Positions 31,664 through 42,736 of a DNA stretch of 64,000 bases are shown piece by piece. The translations under genes were made by a program, and so were the position numbers. Source of the DNA: Streptomyces sp. ISL-10 (GTDB lineage Bacteria; Actinomycetota; Actinomycetes; Streptomycetales; Streptomycetaceae); assembly GCF_018614575.1 (NCBI RefSeq), contig NZ_JAGGOJ010000007.1:124001-188000 (forward strand). Reading direction: 5' to 3'. A model generated the notes under the pieces. That model was not told the DNA's origin, made no database searches, and saw only the letters and a program-made list of their open reading frames with translations. Each line of letters opens with the position of its first letter. Within the stretch, counting starts at the first letter, position 1.

Positions 31664-33802
31664 TCAGAACCGGCCAGCGCCCATCCGCCCCCGCGTGCCC
31701 CCGCCGCCGAAGCTCCCGGGCCTGCCGCGAAAGCCGTCCCCGAACCCGTCGTCCGCGAACCCGTCCCCGAACGCGCCGTCCGCGAACCCGCCACGGCCCT
31801 CGCCCCCGCCGCCGAACATCCCGCCGAGGATGATCCCGCCCAGCACCGCGCCGCCCAGCCCGGTGCCGCCGCCCAGTCCGCTCCCGCCGCCGGGCCCGAA
31901 CGGACCGCCCTGCCCTCCGGGACCCACGTAACCGCGTACGTCGTTCTCCGCCAGCGACAGCGCCTGCCGCGCCGGCGCATCCGCGTGCTGCGCCTCCGTC
32001 AGCGCTGCCTGCGCGTCGCCCTCGCCCAGCGCCTCGGCCCGCTCCAGCCGCCGCTGCGCCTCCGCCAGCCGGGTGCGGGCCTCGCTGCCGACCGCGCCGC
32101 GGTGGGTGGTGATGTAGTCGGCGGCCGCGCCGGTGGCCGCACGGGCGCCGAGCAGCGCCCGGTCCAGCAGCGTCCGGGCGTGCAGCGTTCCCTGCGCGCG
32201 CTCCCGGGCCCCGGTCAGCGCCTCGTCGAGCGCGGCGTCGGCCTCGGTGACCCGGCGCAGTGCGTCCATGGGGTCGTACGGCCCCGCCTCGATCTCGCGC
32301 CGTACCTCGGCCGCCACCGCTTCCGCGCGGGCCACCCGTCCCTGCAGGGCTGCGGCGGACCTCCCTTCCGGCGTCCCTTCCAGCAGCCCCCGTGCCTCGG
32401 CCAGATCCGTTTCGGTATCGGTGAGGGCGCTGGGGAGCTTTCCGGCCGCTTCCGCCAGCTCCCGCGCCCGCCGGTCGACCCCGGCGGCGAGCCGGACGGC
32501 CTGGGCGACGGCTCCTTCGGCAGCACGTACGTGCACGGCGGCCGTTGCTTTGTCATCGCCCTCGACCGCCTCCCGCGCCTGGCCGAGACTGTGCGTCGCG
32601 AACTGCAGCCGGACCTCCGCCTCCTCCACGGCGTCCGCGACCGGCGCGGACGCCGTCGCCGCGTACCGCCGGCGCATCACGCTCAGCGCGGCCTCCGCGC
32701 TGACCATCCGCCCCCTGACGTCGTCGCGGGCGGCCTCGGCCGCCGCGAGCACCTGGGGCGCGTTCTGTACGAGGGCACGCAGCCGGTCGAAATCCTCCAA
32801 CTCCGCGTCAAGCCGGCGGTCGGCCTCGGCGCACCTGGCGACGATCTCGTGCAGCATCCTGCGCCGGGCGGCGTCGTCCTCGGGGCGGGCGTCGTCGAGC
32901 TGCTGCCTCAGCCGGAACGCCGCGGTGAGTTCGTCCCTCGCGTGCTCGACGGCCGCGGTGAAGGGCTTGGCCGCCTCCTCGCCGAACTGCGCGACGGCGA
33001 AGCCGAGTTCCTCCTGGCTGGTGCGCAGCGCGTCGTCGGTGTCCACGAGCGCCCGCTTGGCCTTGGTGTCGAGCCCCGGCAGGGGTGTCTGCCGCGGCTC
33101 TCCCCAGCCCTCCTGGCCGCCCCGCGGCGTCGTCCGGGTCGCGGTGCGCCGCCTGCGCTTGACGTAGGTGTAGGCGGCCAGCGCACCGGCCCCTCCGAGC
33201 ACGGCGATGGGCAGTACCAGATCGCCCGCGCCGGTCCCGGCGCCCTGGTCGGAGCCGGGGTCCGCCTCGCCCGGAGTGACGGCGACCTCGGGGGCCGGGC
33301 GGCCCGCCAGAACGGCGCCGTAGCCGTCGGCGGCGCCGATCGCCGCGCCTGCCCAGTCGTTCTGCCGCAGTGCGGGCTCGATGCCAGTGGCGGCGACCTC
33401 GGCGAGCTGGGGGTCGGTCAGGCGCGGGGCGTCGCCGACCCAGTACGCGTACTGCCGGTCGCGGGTGGCGACGGCGAGCAGGACGTCGCTGTCGCCGAGG
33501 CCGTTCTTCTCGGCCGTCTCGCCGGCCCACTGCGGTGCGTCGCGGCCCGAGAAGTCGCGGACGTACACGACGAACAGCTGGAGCCGCGAGCTGTCGTAGA
33601 GCCGGTCCAGTGCCCGTTCGACCTGCGGCTCGCGGTCGTCCAGCGCACCCACACGGTCGGTGATCCGGCCCTGCCGGGACAGTTCGACCGGGTCGTCGGC
33701 GCGGACGCCGGTGGCGGCACCGGCGACCGGGGCGGCGGGCACGACCAGCCACCACGCCGCCACCAGCACGGCGACGACCGCCCGGGTGGCTCTTCGGGTC
33801 AC
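31664..33802 (-). CDS. TPM-domain membrane protein with long coiled-coil and Gly-rich tail
   Basis: About 712 residues from GTG 33802 (start uncertain; in-frame starts extend to 33847, no ribosome site is obvious). Signal peptide or first helix ATRAVVAVLVAAWWLVVPAA; then a TPM domain (about 35-165), with RITDRVGALDDREPQVERAL, LFVVYVRDFSGRDAPQWA and LLAVATRDRQYAYWVGD. A membrane helix LVLPIAVLGGAGALAAYTYV follows, then KRRRR and a long helical region of about 400 residues rich in Ala, Glu and Arg (predicted coiled coil), ending in a glycine-rich tail (GGGEGRGGFADGAFGDGFAD). TPM domains occur in thylakoid TLP18.3 phosphatase and YgcG; bacterial roles are unclear, perhaps membrane-protein quality control. 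Confidence 0.82.
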   Translation of the reverse strand: MTRRATRAVVAVLVAAWWLVVPAAPVAGAATGVRADDPVELSRQGRITDRVGALDDREPQVERALDRLYDSSRLQLFVVYVRDFSGRDAPQWAGETAEKNGLGDSDVLLAVATRDRQYAYWVGDAPRLTDPQLAEVAATGIEPALRQNDWAGAAIGAADGYGAVLAGRPAPEVAVTPGEADPGSDQGAGTGAGDLVLPIAVLGGAGALAAYTYVKRRRRTATRTTPRGGQEGWGEPRQTPLPGLDTKAKRALVDTDDALRTSQEELGFAVAQFGEEAAKPFTAAVEHARDELTAAFRLRQQLDDARPEDDAARRRMLHEIVARCAEADRRLDAELEDFDRLRALVQNAPQVLAAAEAARDDVRGRMVSAEAALSVMRRRYAATASAPVADAVEEAEVRLQFATHSLGQAREAVEGDDKATAAVHVRAAEGAVAQAVRLAAGVDRRARELAEAAGKLPSALTDTETDLAEARGLLEGTPEGRSAAALQGRVARAEAVAAEVRREIEAGPYDPMDALRRVTEADAALDEALTGARERAQGTLHARTLLDRALLGARAATGAAADYITTHRGAVGSEARTRLAEAQRRLERAEALGEGDAQAALTEAQHADAPARQALSLAENDVRGYVGPGGQGGPFGPGGGSGLGGGTGLGGAVLGGIILGGMFGGGGEGRGGFADGAFGDGFADDGFGDGFRGRPGSFGGGGTRGRMGAGRF

Positions 33803-33893
33803 ATGGGGGAGGCTATGCCGGGTGCGGAAGGGCCGCGACCGCACCACCGCGGCCGCGCGCCCCTGCCTTCGGAAGCCGTCGCCCCCGGGACAC

Positions 33894-34664
33894 TCACCCC
33901 TCCCGGCGCCGGATCCTGTTCCCCAGCCACACCAGCGGGTCGTACTTGCGGTCCGCCGCGCGCTCCTTCAGCGGGATCAGCGCGTTGTCCGTGATCTTGA
34001 TGCCTTCCGGGCACACCTCCGTGCAGCATTTGGTGATGTTGCAGTAGCCGAGGCCGTGTTCGTCCTGGGCCGCCGTCTTGCGGTCGATGCCCGACCCGGC
34101 GGCCGCGTCCAGCGGGTGCATGTCCAGTTCGGCGACGCGCATCAGGAAGCGGGGACCGGCGAACGCCGCCTTGTTCTCCTCGTGGTCGCGCACCACATGG
34201 CAGGTGTCCTGGCACAGGAAGCACTCGATGCACTTGCGGAACTCCTGCGAGCGCTCCACGTCGATCTGCTGCATCCGGTACTCGCCCGGCGCCACACCGG
34301 CCGGCGGCACGAAGGAGGGGACCTCACGCGCCTTGTCGTAGTTGAAGGACACATCGGTCACCAGGTCCCGCACCACGGGGAACGCCCGCAGCGGGGTGAC
34401 CGTGATCGTCTCCTCACGCGAGAACACCGACATCCGGGTCATGCACAGCAGCCGCGGCCGTCCGTTGATCTCCGCGCTGCACGATCCGCACTTGCCGGCC
34501 TTGCAGTTCCAGCGGACCGCCAGATCCGGGGCCTGGGTGGCCTGGAGGCGGTGGATGATGTCGAGGACGACCTCGCCGTCGTTGACCTCGACGGTGAAAT
34601 CGTTGAGCTCCCCGCCGTCCTGGTCGCCCCGCCACACCCGGAAGCGGGCGTCGTACGTGCTCAT
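33894..34664 (-). CDS. sdhB: Succinate dehydrogenase/fumarate reductase iron-sulfur subunit
   Basis: Electron-transfer subunit of respiratory complex II, on the inner face of the membrane. 256 residues from ATG 34664, overlapping the flavoprotein stop (ATGA). The [2Fe-2S] ligands are in WNCKAGKCGSCSAEINGRP and RLLC; the [4Fe-4S] ligands in CIECFLCQDTC, and the [3Fe-4S]/second set in YCNITKCCTEVCPEGI, giving the three-cluster relay from FAD to quinone. The pattern CxxCFLCQDTCHVVRDH is that of the actinobacterial type (like M. tuberculosis Rv0247c) rather than the enterobacterial SdhB. Last gene of a four-gene minus-strand operon. Confidence 0.93.
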   Translation of the reverse strand: MSTYDARFRVWRGDQDGGELNDFTVEVNDGEVVLDIIHRLQATQAPDLAVRWNCKAGKCGSCSAEINGRPRLLCMTRMSVFSREETITVTPLRAFPVVRDLVTDVSFNYDKAREVPSFVPPAGVAPGEYRMQQIDVERSQEFRKCIECFLCQDTCHVVRDHEENKAAFAGPRFLMRVAELDMHPLDAAAGSGIDRKTAAQDEHGLGYCNITKCCTEVCPEGIKITDNALIPLKERAADRKYDPLVWLGNRIRRREG

Positions 34665-36604
34665 TCGGTCAGCTCCTCTTCGGCGAGGTACTTGACCAGC
34701 TCCTCCTTCTCGAAGAGGCCGAGCAGGTCTGGTCGGATGGGCTCGGTCGTGGTGCGTTCGAGCACGATCTGGCCACGCTCGGGGCCGGTGGCCGCGCTCT
34801 CGCCGCTCGGATCCGCGAGGCGGCACAGCAGATTCGTCCGACGCCAGGAGCGCTCCATCGCGGGGCAGTCCTCCCGGGTGTGGCCGCCCCGGCTCTCCGT
34901 GCGCTCCAGCGCGGCCCGCGCGACGCACTCGCTGACCAGCAGCATGTTCCGCAGGTCCAGGGACAGGTGCCAGCCGGGATTGAACTGCCGGTGCCCTTCG
35001 ACCCCGGCCCGGCGCGCCCGCACCCGCAGCTCGGCGAGCTTGTCGAGGGCCTGCTCCATCTCGCCCGCGCGCCGGATGATGCCGACCAGGTCGTTCATCG
35101 TCTGCTGGAGCTCCTGATGGAGCGTGTACGGGTTCTCCGGGGCCGTCCCCGGCTCGACCCCCTCCGCGCTGAACGGGCGCAGCGCCTCGGCCGCCGCCGC
35201 GTCGATCTGCTCCTCGTCCACCACGGGGCGTACGGCCCGGCCCTCGGCGTACTCGGCCGCGTAGAGACCCGCCCGCCTGCCGAAGACCAGCAGGTCGGAG
35301 AGGGAGTTGCCGCCGAGCCGGTTGGAGCCGTGCATGCCGCCGGCCACCTCACCGGCGGCGAACAGGCCCGGGACGCCCACCGCGGCGGCGGAATCGGATT
35401 CGACCGCGATCCCGCCCATCACGTAGTGGCAGGTGGGCCCGACCTCCATCGCCTCGGCGGTGATGTCGACGTCCGCGAGCTCCTTGAACTGGTGGTACAT
35501 CGACGGCAGCCGGCGCCGGATGACGTCGGCCGGCATCCGGGTCGACACATCGAGGAAGACTCCGCCGTGCGGGGAGCCGCGCCCCGCCTTCACCTCGGCG
35601 TTGATCGCGCGCGCCACCTCGTCGCGGGGCAGCAGCTCGGGTGGGCGCCGGTTGTTGTCCGGGTCGTCGTACCAGCGGTCGCCCTCGTCCTCGGACTCGG
35701 CGTACTTGTCCTTGAACACATCGGGGATGTAGTCGAACATGAACCGCTTGCCCTCGGAGTTGCGCAGGACGCCGCCGTCACCGCGCACCGACTCGGTGAC
35801 GAGGATGCCCTTCACCGACGGCGGCCAGACCATGCCGGTCGGGTGGAACTGCACGAACTCCATGTTGAGCAGCGGCGCGCCCGCGAGCAGGGCCAGCGCG
35901 TGGCCGTCCCCGGTGTACTCCCAGGAGTTCGACGTCACCTTGAAGGACTTGCCGATCCCGCCGGTGGCCAGCACCACGGAGGGCGCTTCGAGGACGAAGA
36001 AGCGGCCGGACTCGCGCTCGTAGCAGAAGGCCCCCGAGACGCTGCCGCCGTCCTTGCGGCTGTCGTCCTTCAAGATCCGGGTGACCGTGCACTCCTGGAA
36101 GACCTTGAGCCGGGCCTCGTAGTCCCCGAACTCCTCCTTGTCCTCCTGCTGCAACGAGACGATCTTCTGCTGGAGCGTGCGGATCAGCTCCAGACCGGTC
36201 CGGTCGCCGACGTGCGCGAGGCGCGGATACTCGTGGCCGCCGAAGTTCCGCTGGGAGATCCGGCCGTCCTTCGTCCGGTCGAAGAGCGCGCCCCAGGTCT
36301 CCAGCTCCCACACCCGCGCGGGCGCCTCCTGGGCGTGCAGCTCGGCCATCCGCCACTGGTTGAGGAACTTCCCGCCCCGCATCGTGTCGCGGAAGTGGAC
36401 CTGCCAGTTGTCGTGCTCGTTGACGTTGGCCATGGAGGCGGCGATGCCGCCCTCGGCCATGACGGTGTGCGCCTTGCCGAACAGGGACTTGCAGATCACT
36501 GCCGTACGCGCGCCGCGCTCGCGCGCCTCGATGGCGGCGCGCAGACCCGCGCCGCCCGCGCCAACGACGACGACGTCCCACTGCTGCCGTTCGAGCTGTG
36601 TCAT
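34661..36604 (-). CDS. sdhA: Succinate dehydrogenase/fumarate reductase flavoprotein subunit
   Basis: Catalytic subunit of complex II: oxidises succinate to fumarate. 647 residues. WDVVVVGAGGAGLRAAIEAR is the FAD dinucleotide-binding fold; KAHTVMAEGGIAASM contains the His expected to hold FAD covalently; FVQFHPTGMVWPPSVKG and HGSNRLGGNSLSDLLVFGRR are signature substrate/FAD segments; a C-terminal helical domain follows (RRAGVEGHRQFNPGWHLSLD). ATG 36604 lies about 10 bp after GGGGAAGG; the GTG at 36616 would sit on the ribosome site. Starts 18 bp after the membrane subunit's stop and overlaps sdhB by 4 bp, so all three are coupled. Confidence 0.94.
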   Translation of the reverse strand: MTQLERQQWDVVVVGAGGAGLRAAIEARERGARTAVICKSLFGKAHTVMAEGGIAASMANVNEHDNWQVHFRDTMRGGKFLNQWRMAELHAQEAPARVWELETWGALFDRTKDGRISQRNFGGHEYPRLAHVGDRTGLELIRTLQQKIVSLQQEDKEEFGDYEARLKVFQECTVTRILKDDSRKDGGSVSGAFCYERESGRFFVLEAPSVVLATGGIGKSFKVTSNSWEYTGDGHALALLAGAPLLNMEFVQFHPTGMVWPPSVKGILVTESVRGDGGVLRNSEGKRFMFDYIPDVFKDKYAESEDEGDRWYDDPDNNRRPPELLPRDEVARAINAEVKAGRGSPHGGVFLDVSTRMPADVIRRRLPSMYHQFKELADVDITAEAMEVGPTCHYVMGGIAVESDSAAAVGVPGLFAAGEVAGGMHGSNRLGGNSLSDLLVFGRRAGLYAAEYAEGRAVRPVVDEEQIDAAAAEALRPFSAEGVEPGTAPENPYTLHQELQQTMNDLVGIIRRAGEMEQALDKLAELRVRARRAGVEGHRQFNPGWHLSLDLRNMLLVSECVARAALERTESRGGHTREDCPAMERSWRRTNLLCRLADPSGESAATGPERGQIVLERTTTEPIRPDLLGLFEKEELVKYLAEEELTE

Positions 36605-36622
36605 GTGGGTTGGCACCTTCCC

Positions 36623-37444
36623 CTAGAAGAAGCGCGGATCGTCGAAGGCGCCGGACGCGACGAGATACACATAGAGGTCGGCGAACGCGACGCTGAACAA
36701 CGAGGTCCAGGCAAGCTGCATGTGCCGGGCGTTCAGCTTGCCGACCCAGCCCCACAGGCGGTAGCGCACCGGGTGTTTGGAGAAGTGCCGCAGCCGGCCG
36801 CCGACGATGTGCCGGCAGGAGTGGCAGGAGAGGGTGTACGCCCAGATCAGCACGATGTTCACCAGGAAGACGAGCGTGCCGAGGCCCATGTGGCCCCAGG
36901 CGTAGTTCTCGTCGCGGAAGGCGAGGACGGTGTCGTAGGTGAGGATCCCGGCGACGGGCAGGGCGGCGTAGAAGAAGTACCGGTGGATGTTCTGCAGGAT
37001 CAGCGGGAAACGCGTCTCACCGGTGTACTTCGTGTGCGGCTCGGCGACCGCGCAGGCCGGGGGCGAGGCCCAGAAGCCCCGGTAGTAGGCCTTGCGGTAG
37101 TAGTAGCAGGTCAGCCGGAAGCCGAGCGGGAAGATCAGGATCAGCAGGGCGGGGGACAGGCCCCACCAGGTGCCGAAGATCTCCCAGTTGGGTCCCGCCC
37201 GCATCGGCACGCAGTTCTCGGCCAGGCAGGGCGAGTAGAACGGTGAGACGTACGGCGCCGCGTAGTAGTGGGCGTTCGCGAACGCGCGCCAGGTCGAGTA
37301 GACGACGAAGGCGAGCAGCCCGGCGGCGGTCAGGGCCGGGGCGAGCCACCAGCGGTCCGTCCGCAGATGGCGGGGGCCGATGGCGGCGCGTGCCGCCCCC
37401 TGCACGCCCGTATGGATTTGTGGTGGTTCGGTACCTGTGGCCAA
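36623..37444 (-). CDS. sdhC: Succinate dehydrogenase membrane anchor/cytochrome b subunit
   Basis: Membrane anchor of complex II. 273 residues from a TTG start at 37444, with GGAG 8 bp upstream. Five hydrophobic segments: APALTAAGLLAFVVYSTW, LSPALLILIFPLGFRLTCYY, YFFYAALPVAGILTYDTVLA, MGLGTLVFLVNIVLIWAYTL and LAWTSLFSVAFADLYVYLVA. Histidines near helix ends (QNIHRYFF, SCHSCRHIVGG, NARHMQL) are candidate haem ligands. This single large five-helix anchor is the form seen in the actinobacterial Sdh1-type enzyme (as Rv0249c), not the split SdhC/SdhD kind. It also has a periplasmic Cys pair (SPCLAENCVP). Confidence 0.87.
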   Translation of the reverse strand: MATGTEPPQIHTGVQGAARAAIGPRHLRTDRWWLAPALTAAGLLAFVVYSTWRAFANAHYYAAPYVSPFYSPCLAENCVPMRAGPNWEIFGTWWGLSPALLILIFPLGFRLTCYYYRKAYYRGFWASPPACAVAEPHTKYTGETRFPLILQNIHRYFFYAALPVAGILTYDTVLAFRDENYAWGHMGLGTLVFLVNIVLIWAYTLSCHSCRHIVGGRLRHFSKHPVRYRLWGWVGKLNARHMQLAWTSLFSVAFADLYVYLVASGAFDDPRFF

Positions 37445-37495
37445 CGAAGACTCCGGGTGGAGTGGGATCGGGTGAGGTCCGGGCGCGGGGGCCGG

Positions 37496-37738
37496 TCAGG
37501 GCGCGTGCCGGTCGCGAGCGCCCAGCCCCTCGTCGTCCGAGTCCGTCCACAGGGCGTTGTCGTACGGGGTGTCCGGGATGGTGACCAGCTCGGGACGGCT
37601 CGGCTCCTTCGACCGGCCGCCGGGCCGGGCCCGGCCCGACCCCCACAGTTGATCGACGGCCTGCTCCAGGTGTCCGACGCGCTGGGCCAGCTCGTCGATG
37701 CGCTGCTGCATCGCCGTCATCTCTTCCTGCTGGGACAT
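37496..37738 (-). CDS. Small coiled-coil protein at the head of the sdh operon
   Basis: 80 residues from ATG 37738, preceded by GAGGA at 6 bp. The N-terminal 35 residues, MSQQEEMTAMQQRIDELAQR followed by VGHLEQAVDQLWG, have heptads typical of a short coiled coil; the rest is charged and likely disordered (SRPELVTIPDTPYDNALWTD). No membrane or enzyme motif. It is transcribed ahead of sdhC with a 51-bp gap, and may be an assembly or regulatory partner, but I do not recognise the family. Confidence 0.65.
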   Translation of the reverse strand: MSQQEEMTAMQQRIDELAQRVGHLEQAVDQLWGSGRARPGGRSKEPSRPELVTIPDTPYDNALWTDSDDEGLGARDRHAP

Positions 37739-38058
37739 GACGTGTCCTCACTTCCGCAGGGTGCGGTGGCATCGTTCATGCGCCTGAGAGTGTCGCGCGT
37801 CACATCCCCGCTTGTGAAGGGGACGTGCTGGGATTCCCGGCGCACGCGCTGCCGGCGCGCCCCTCGTGGTTGATGTCTCGTTTCCCTATTTTCGCCCCTT
37901 GTGCTCACTTGTGGGCCGTTTCCTGGTTGACCCGCACGGGTGAGCTTCGACGGGCTTCCGCCGTGTCGGCTCTACCTCGCCACCCTCGTCCACTTCAGTG
38001 GGGGGAATCGGTGTGATCATCTCCAAATTCGGCAAAACAGGACTAAGAGGTACAAGCC
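37739..38058. promoter_or_regulatory. Divergent promoter region of sdh operon and solute-binding protein
   Basis: 320 bp between divergent starts. An everted repeat TCACA-N8-TGTGA (37800-37817) lies 62-80 bp upstream of the first sdh-operon gene; it is a candidate regulator site but not the canonical Rex arrangement (TGTGA-N6-TCACA). AAGAGG at 38046-38051 serves the gene at 38059. Confidence 0.5.
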
Positions 38059-40392
38059 ATGTCCCAGGTCGAGGCCCTCCGCGGGCGGACATGCTCCCGA
38101 AGGCTCCGCTCCGTCGCGCTGCTCACCAGCGGTGTGCTCGCCCTGCCCGTCCTCGCGGGCTGCGGCTCGGGCGACGACGAGAACACGGCCGGGCTCGTTG
38201 CCCAGGACATCGCTCCCGCCGAGCGGGACCGGACGAAGGACGGCGGCACCGTGCGCTGGGCCGTCGACTCCGTGCCCGCCACGCTGAACGCCTTCCAGGC
38301 TGACGCCGACGCCACCACCAGCCGGATCGCCGATGCCGTGCTGCCCGCGCTGTTCGTCCTGGACGAACGCGGGCGTCCGGAGCGCAACCCCGACTATCTG
38401 GAATCGGCCGAGATCATCGAGCGCGAACCCAAGCAGGTCGTGCTCTACAAGCTCAACCAGCAGGCCGTGTGGAGCGACGGCCGCGAGATCGGCGCAGCCG
38501 ACTTCCTCGCCCAGTGGCGCGCGCTGAGCGGCAAGGACTCCGCGTTCTGGACGGCACGGAACGCGGGCTACGAGCGGATCGAGCGGATCGAGCGCGGCAA
38601 GAGCGACCTGGAGGTCAAGGTCACCTTCGGCAGGCCCTACGCCGACTGGAAGGGGCTGTTCACACCGCTGTACCCGAAGGAGGTGACCGCGACGCCGGCC
38701 ACCTTCAACGACGGGGCCCGTGCTCGGCTCGTGGCCACGGCAGGGCCCTTCACGATCAAGAAGATCGACCGCAAGGCCGCCACCACGACTCTCGTCCGCA
38801 ATCCGCGCTGGTGGGGACACCGGGCCAAGCTGGACACCCTGGTCTTCGCTGCCGTGCCCCGCGCGGAGCGCATCACCGCACTCACCTCCGGCACGCTCGA
38901 CGTGGCGGACATCGACCGGTCCGCGGCGGAACGTATCTCCTATGCCGCGAAGGACGCCGGCCGGGGCGGGCGGCCGCTCGCGCACGGCCCCGGCTCCGAG
39001 ATCACGCCCGCCGCCGCGCTCGCATCCTGGGCCCAGGCGCACGGCTCCGACGAGAGCCTCGCCGAGTCGGCCCGGAAGACCCGGGAGCGGACCGCGAAGG
39101 CGCAGGCCGAATACGCCGCGGAGCAGTCGGTGCTGCGGGGCTTTCAGGTCCGCAGGTCGCTGGAGCCCGCCTACACCCAGCTCGCGATGAACGGCGAGTC
39201 CGGGCCGCTGGCCGACGACCGGGTCCGGCGGGCCGTCGCCCGGGCCATCGACCGCAAGGAACTGGCCGAAACGGTGCTGACACCGCTCGGCCTGCCGGCC
39301 GAGCCGCCCGGCAGTCACGTCGCGCTGGCCGGCCAGCGCGCGTACAGCGACAACAGCGGTGCGCTCGGCGACCAGAACACACAGGAGGCGCAGGCGCTGC
39401 TCGCCGACGCAGGCTGGACGCCCCAGGGCGCGCTAAAGAGCTCCGAACCGGGCAAGGCGGGCGGCGAGGCCGCCACGAAGGAGAACGAGAACAAGGGAAC
39501 GGCGAAGAGGGAGGCAACGGCGGAGAAGGGCGAGGACGGGAAGTCCGCGGGCGCGGGCGACACCGCCTCCGACGAGGGCCTGTACATCGTCGGCGACGAC
39601 AAGCCCGCCGACCGGGCCCGGCTGCGCGACCACACCCCCTCCGGGACGCACGTCCTCGCCCCCGCCCCGGCCGCCGCGGCCCAGAGCCTCGCCCTTCAGC
39701 GCCAGGCGCGCGTGCAAGCCGACGGCACCGGGTCGGCAGACCGCTCGGACACCGCGGCGGGCCGGAACAACGACGGCGTGGCAGGGGCCTACGCCCCGCG
39801 CGGCACGGCCGCCCCCCAGCCGGCGGGCGGGGCGGTGGGAAAGGACGGCAAGCCGCTCACCCTGCGCTTCGTGCTCCCGTCGGGCCCGGGCTCGGAGGCG
39901 CTGCGCACCGTGGGGGAGAAGATCTCCCAGATGCTGCAGCGCATCGGCATCCGTACCGAGATCAGCAAGGTCGCCGACGACAGCTACTTCAAGGATCACA
40001 TCGCGTCCGGCGACTTCGACCTCGCCGTGTACTCCTGGCCCGCCAGCGCCTACCCGGCGACCGACGCCCGACCCATCTACGCCAAGCCCAGACCCGCCTC
40101 GGACGGCTCGCTCCTGGTCGAGCAGAACTACACCCGCGTCGGCACCGACCACATCGACCAGCTCTTCGACCAGGCGGCCGCCGAGCTGGACGAGGACGCC
40201 GCACGTGATCTGATGCGCCGGGCGGACGCTCGCATCTGGGCCGAGGCCGGGTCCATCCCCCTCTACCAGCGGCCCGAGCTGGTCGCCGTGCGTTCCACGC
40301 TGGCGAACGTCGGCGCCTTCGGCTTCGCGACCCCCGTCTACCAGGACATCGGGTACAAGAAGCCCAAGGCCGAGGCCCCCCGGCGGCAGTAG
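38059..40392 (+). CDS. Family 5 (peptide/nickel-type) solute-binding lipoprotein with low-complexity insertion
   Basis: 777 residues, larger than the usual 530-600. Signal peptide with lipobox VLAGC (Cys35), so anchored outside the membrane. SBP_bac_5 features: GGTVRWAVDSVPATLNAFQA, WSDGREIGAADFLAQWRAL, TAGPFTIKKIDRKAATTTLV and VRRAVARAIDRKEL. Between about residues 455 and 600 there is a charged, Ala/Gly-rich insertion (EATAEKGEDGKSAGAGDTAS, then APRGTAAPQPAGGAVGKDGK), after which the second lobe resumes with LTLRFVLPSGPGSEALRTVG. No permease or ATPase gene is adjacent, so it either serves the Opp systems 3 kb away or has another role. A terminator with a 13-bp stem follows. Confidence 0.87.
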   Translation: MSQVEALRGRTCSRRLRSVALLTSGVLALPVLAGCGSGDDENTAGLVAQDIAPAERDRTKDGGTVRWAVDSVPATLNAFQADADATTSRIADAVLPALFVLDERGRPERNPDYLESAEIIEREPKQVVLYKLNQQAVWSDGREIGAADFLAQWRALSGKDSAFWTARNAGYERIERIERGKSDLEVKVTFGRPYADWKGLFTPLYPKEVTATPATFNDGARARLVATAGPFTIKKIDRKAATTTLVRNPRWWGHRAKLDTLVFAAVPRAERITALTSGTLDVADIDRSAAERISYAAKDAGRGGRPLAHGPGSEITPAAALASWAQAHGSDESLAESARKTRERTAKAQAEYAAEQSVLRGFQVRRSLEPAYTQLAMNGESGPLADDRVRRAVARAIDRKELAETVLTPLGLPAEPPGSHVALAGQRAYSDNSGALGDQNTQEAQALLADAGWTPQGALKSSEPGKAGGEAATKENENKGTAKREATAEKGEDGKSAGAGDTASDEGLYIVGDDKPADRARLRDHTPSGTHVLAPAPAAAAQSLALQRQARVQADGTGSADRSDTAAGRNNDGVAGAYAPRGTAAPQPAGGAVGKDGKPLTLRFVLPSGPGSEALRTVGEKISQMLQRIGIRTEISKVADDSYFKDHIASGDFDLAVYSWPASAYPATDARPIYAKPRPASDGSLLVEQNYTRVGTDHIDQLFDQAAAELDEDAARDLMRRADARIWAEAGSIPLYQRPELVAVRSTLANVGAFGFATPVYQDIGYKKPKAEAPRRQ

Positions 40393-40765
40393 CTCCGGGC
40401 ACGGTCCCGCCAACCTCAGAAGTCGCTCAAGTCCCTTGCCCGCCGGCCGAGCCGGCGGGCAAGCTCGTGCCACCTCCTGACCCAGCTCCGCCCGGCGCCG
40501 GAGCAGCCCGCGCGCTCCCCGCTACAGCGCGCCCGCCGCTCGGCACCTGTACGTCGCCCCCTGTTCCCACGGCCGTTGCCGATCATGTACGTCACGCCGT
40601 CCCGCGGCGTGATCCCCGCCTCCTTCGACCGCCCTCCCCCGTTCCGGGAAGCCCTTGTCCCGGCGTGCCCGTACCATGGGACAAGCCGTGGCGTGTCCGC
40701 CCGGCGGGCGGACGAGGATCACGGTCCGACGCCCGATCCCACGATCGAGAGAAGCGCCAGCCAGC
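40393..40765. other. Terminator and typA upstream region
   Basis: 373 bp without a gene: the solute-binding gene terminator and then the promoter region of typA. Open frames here are low-complexity text. Confidence 0.5.
40435..40463 (+). terminator. Terminator of the solute-binding lipoprotein gene
   Basis: Perfect 13-bp inverted repeat (40435-40447 with 40451-40463) with the triloop CGA, 42 bp after the stop codon. Confidence 0.85.
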
Positions 40766-42673
<1,908 letters not shown>

Positions 42674-42689
42674 CCTACCACGTCTTGAC

Positions 42690-42736
42690 CGAACGGCCCG
42701 GCCCCCCGCAGACACTGTGGGGGGCCGGGCCGTTCG
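42690..42736 (+). terminator. Terminator of typA
   Basis: Perfect 18-bp inverted repeat (42690-42707 with 42719-42736) separated by 11 nt, 16 bp after the typA stop. Confidence 0.9.

Noticed and set aside
31634..33994. Long plus-strand frame opposite the TPM-domain gene
   Set aside because: Arg/Gly-rich antisense shadow; the minus strand encodes a recognisable signal peptide, TPM domain and membrane helix.
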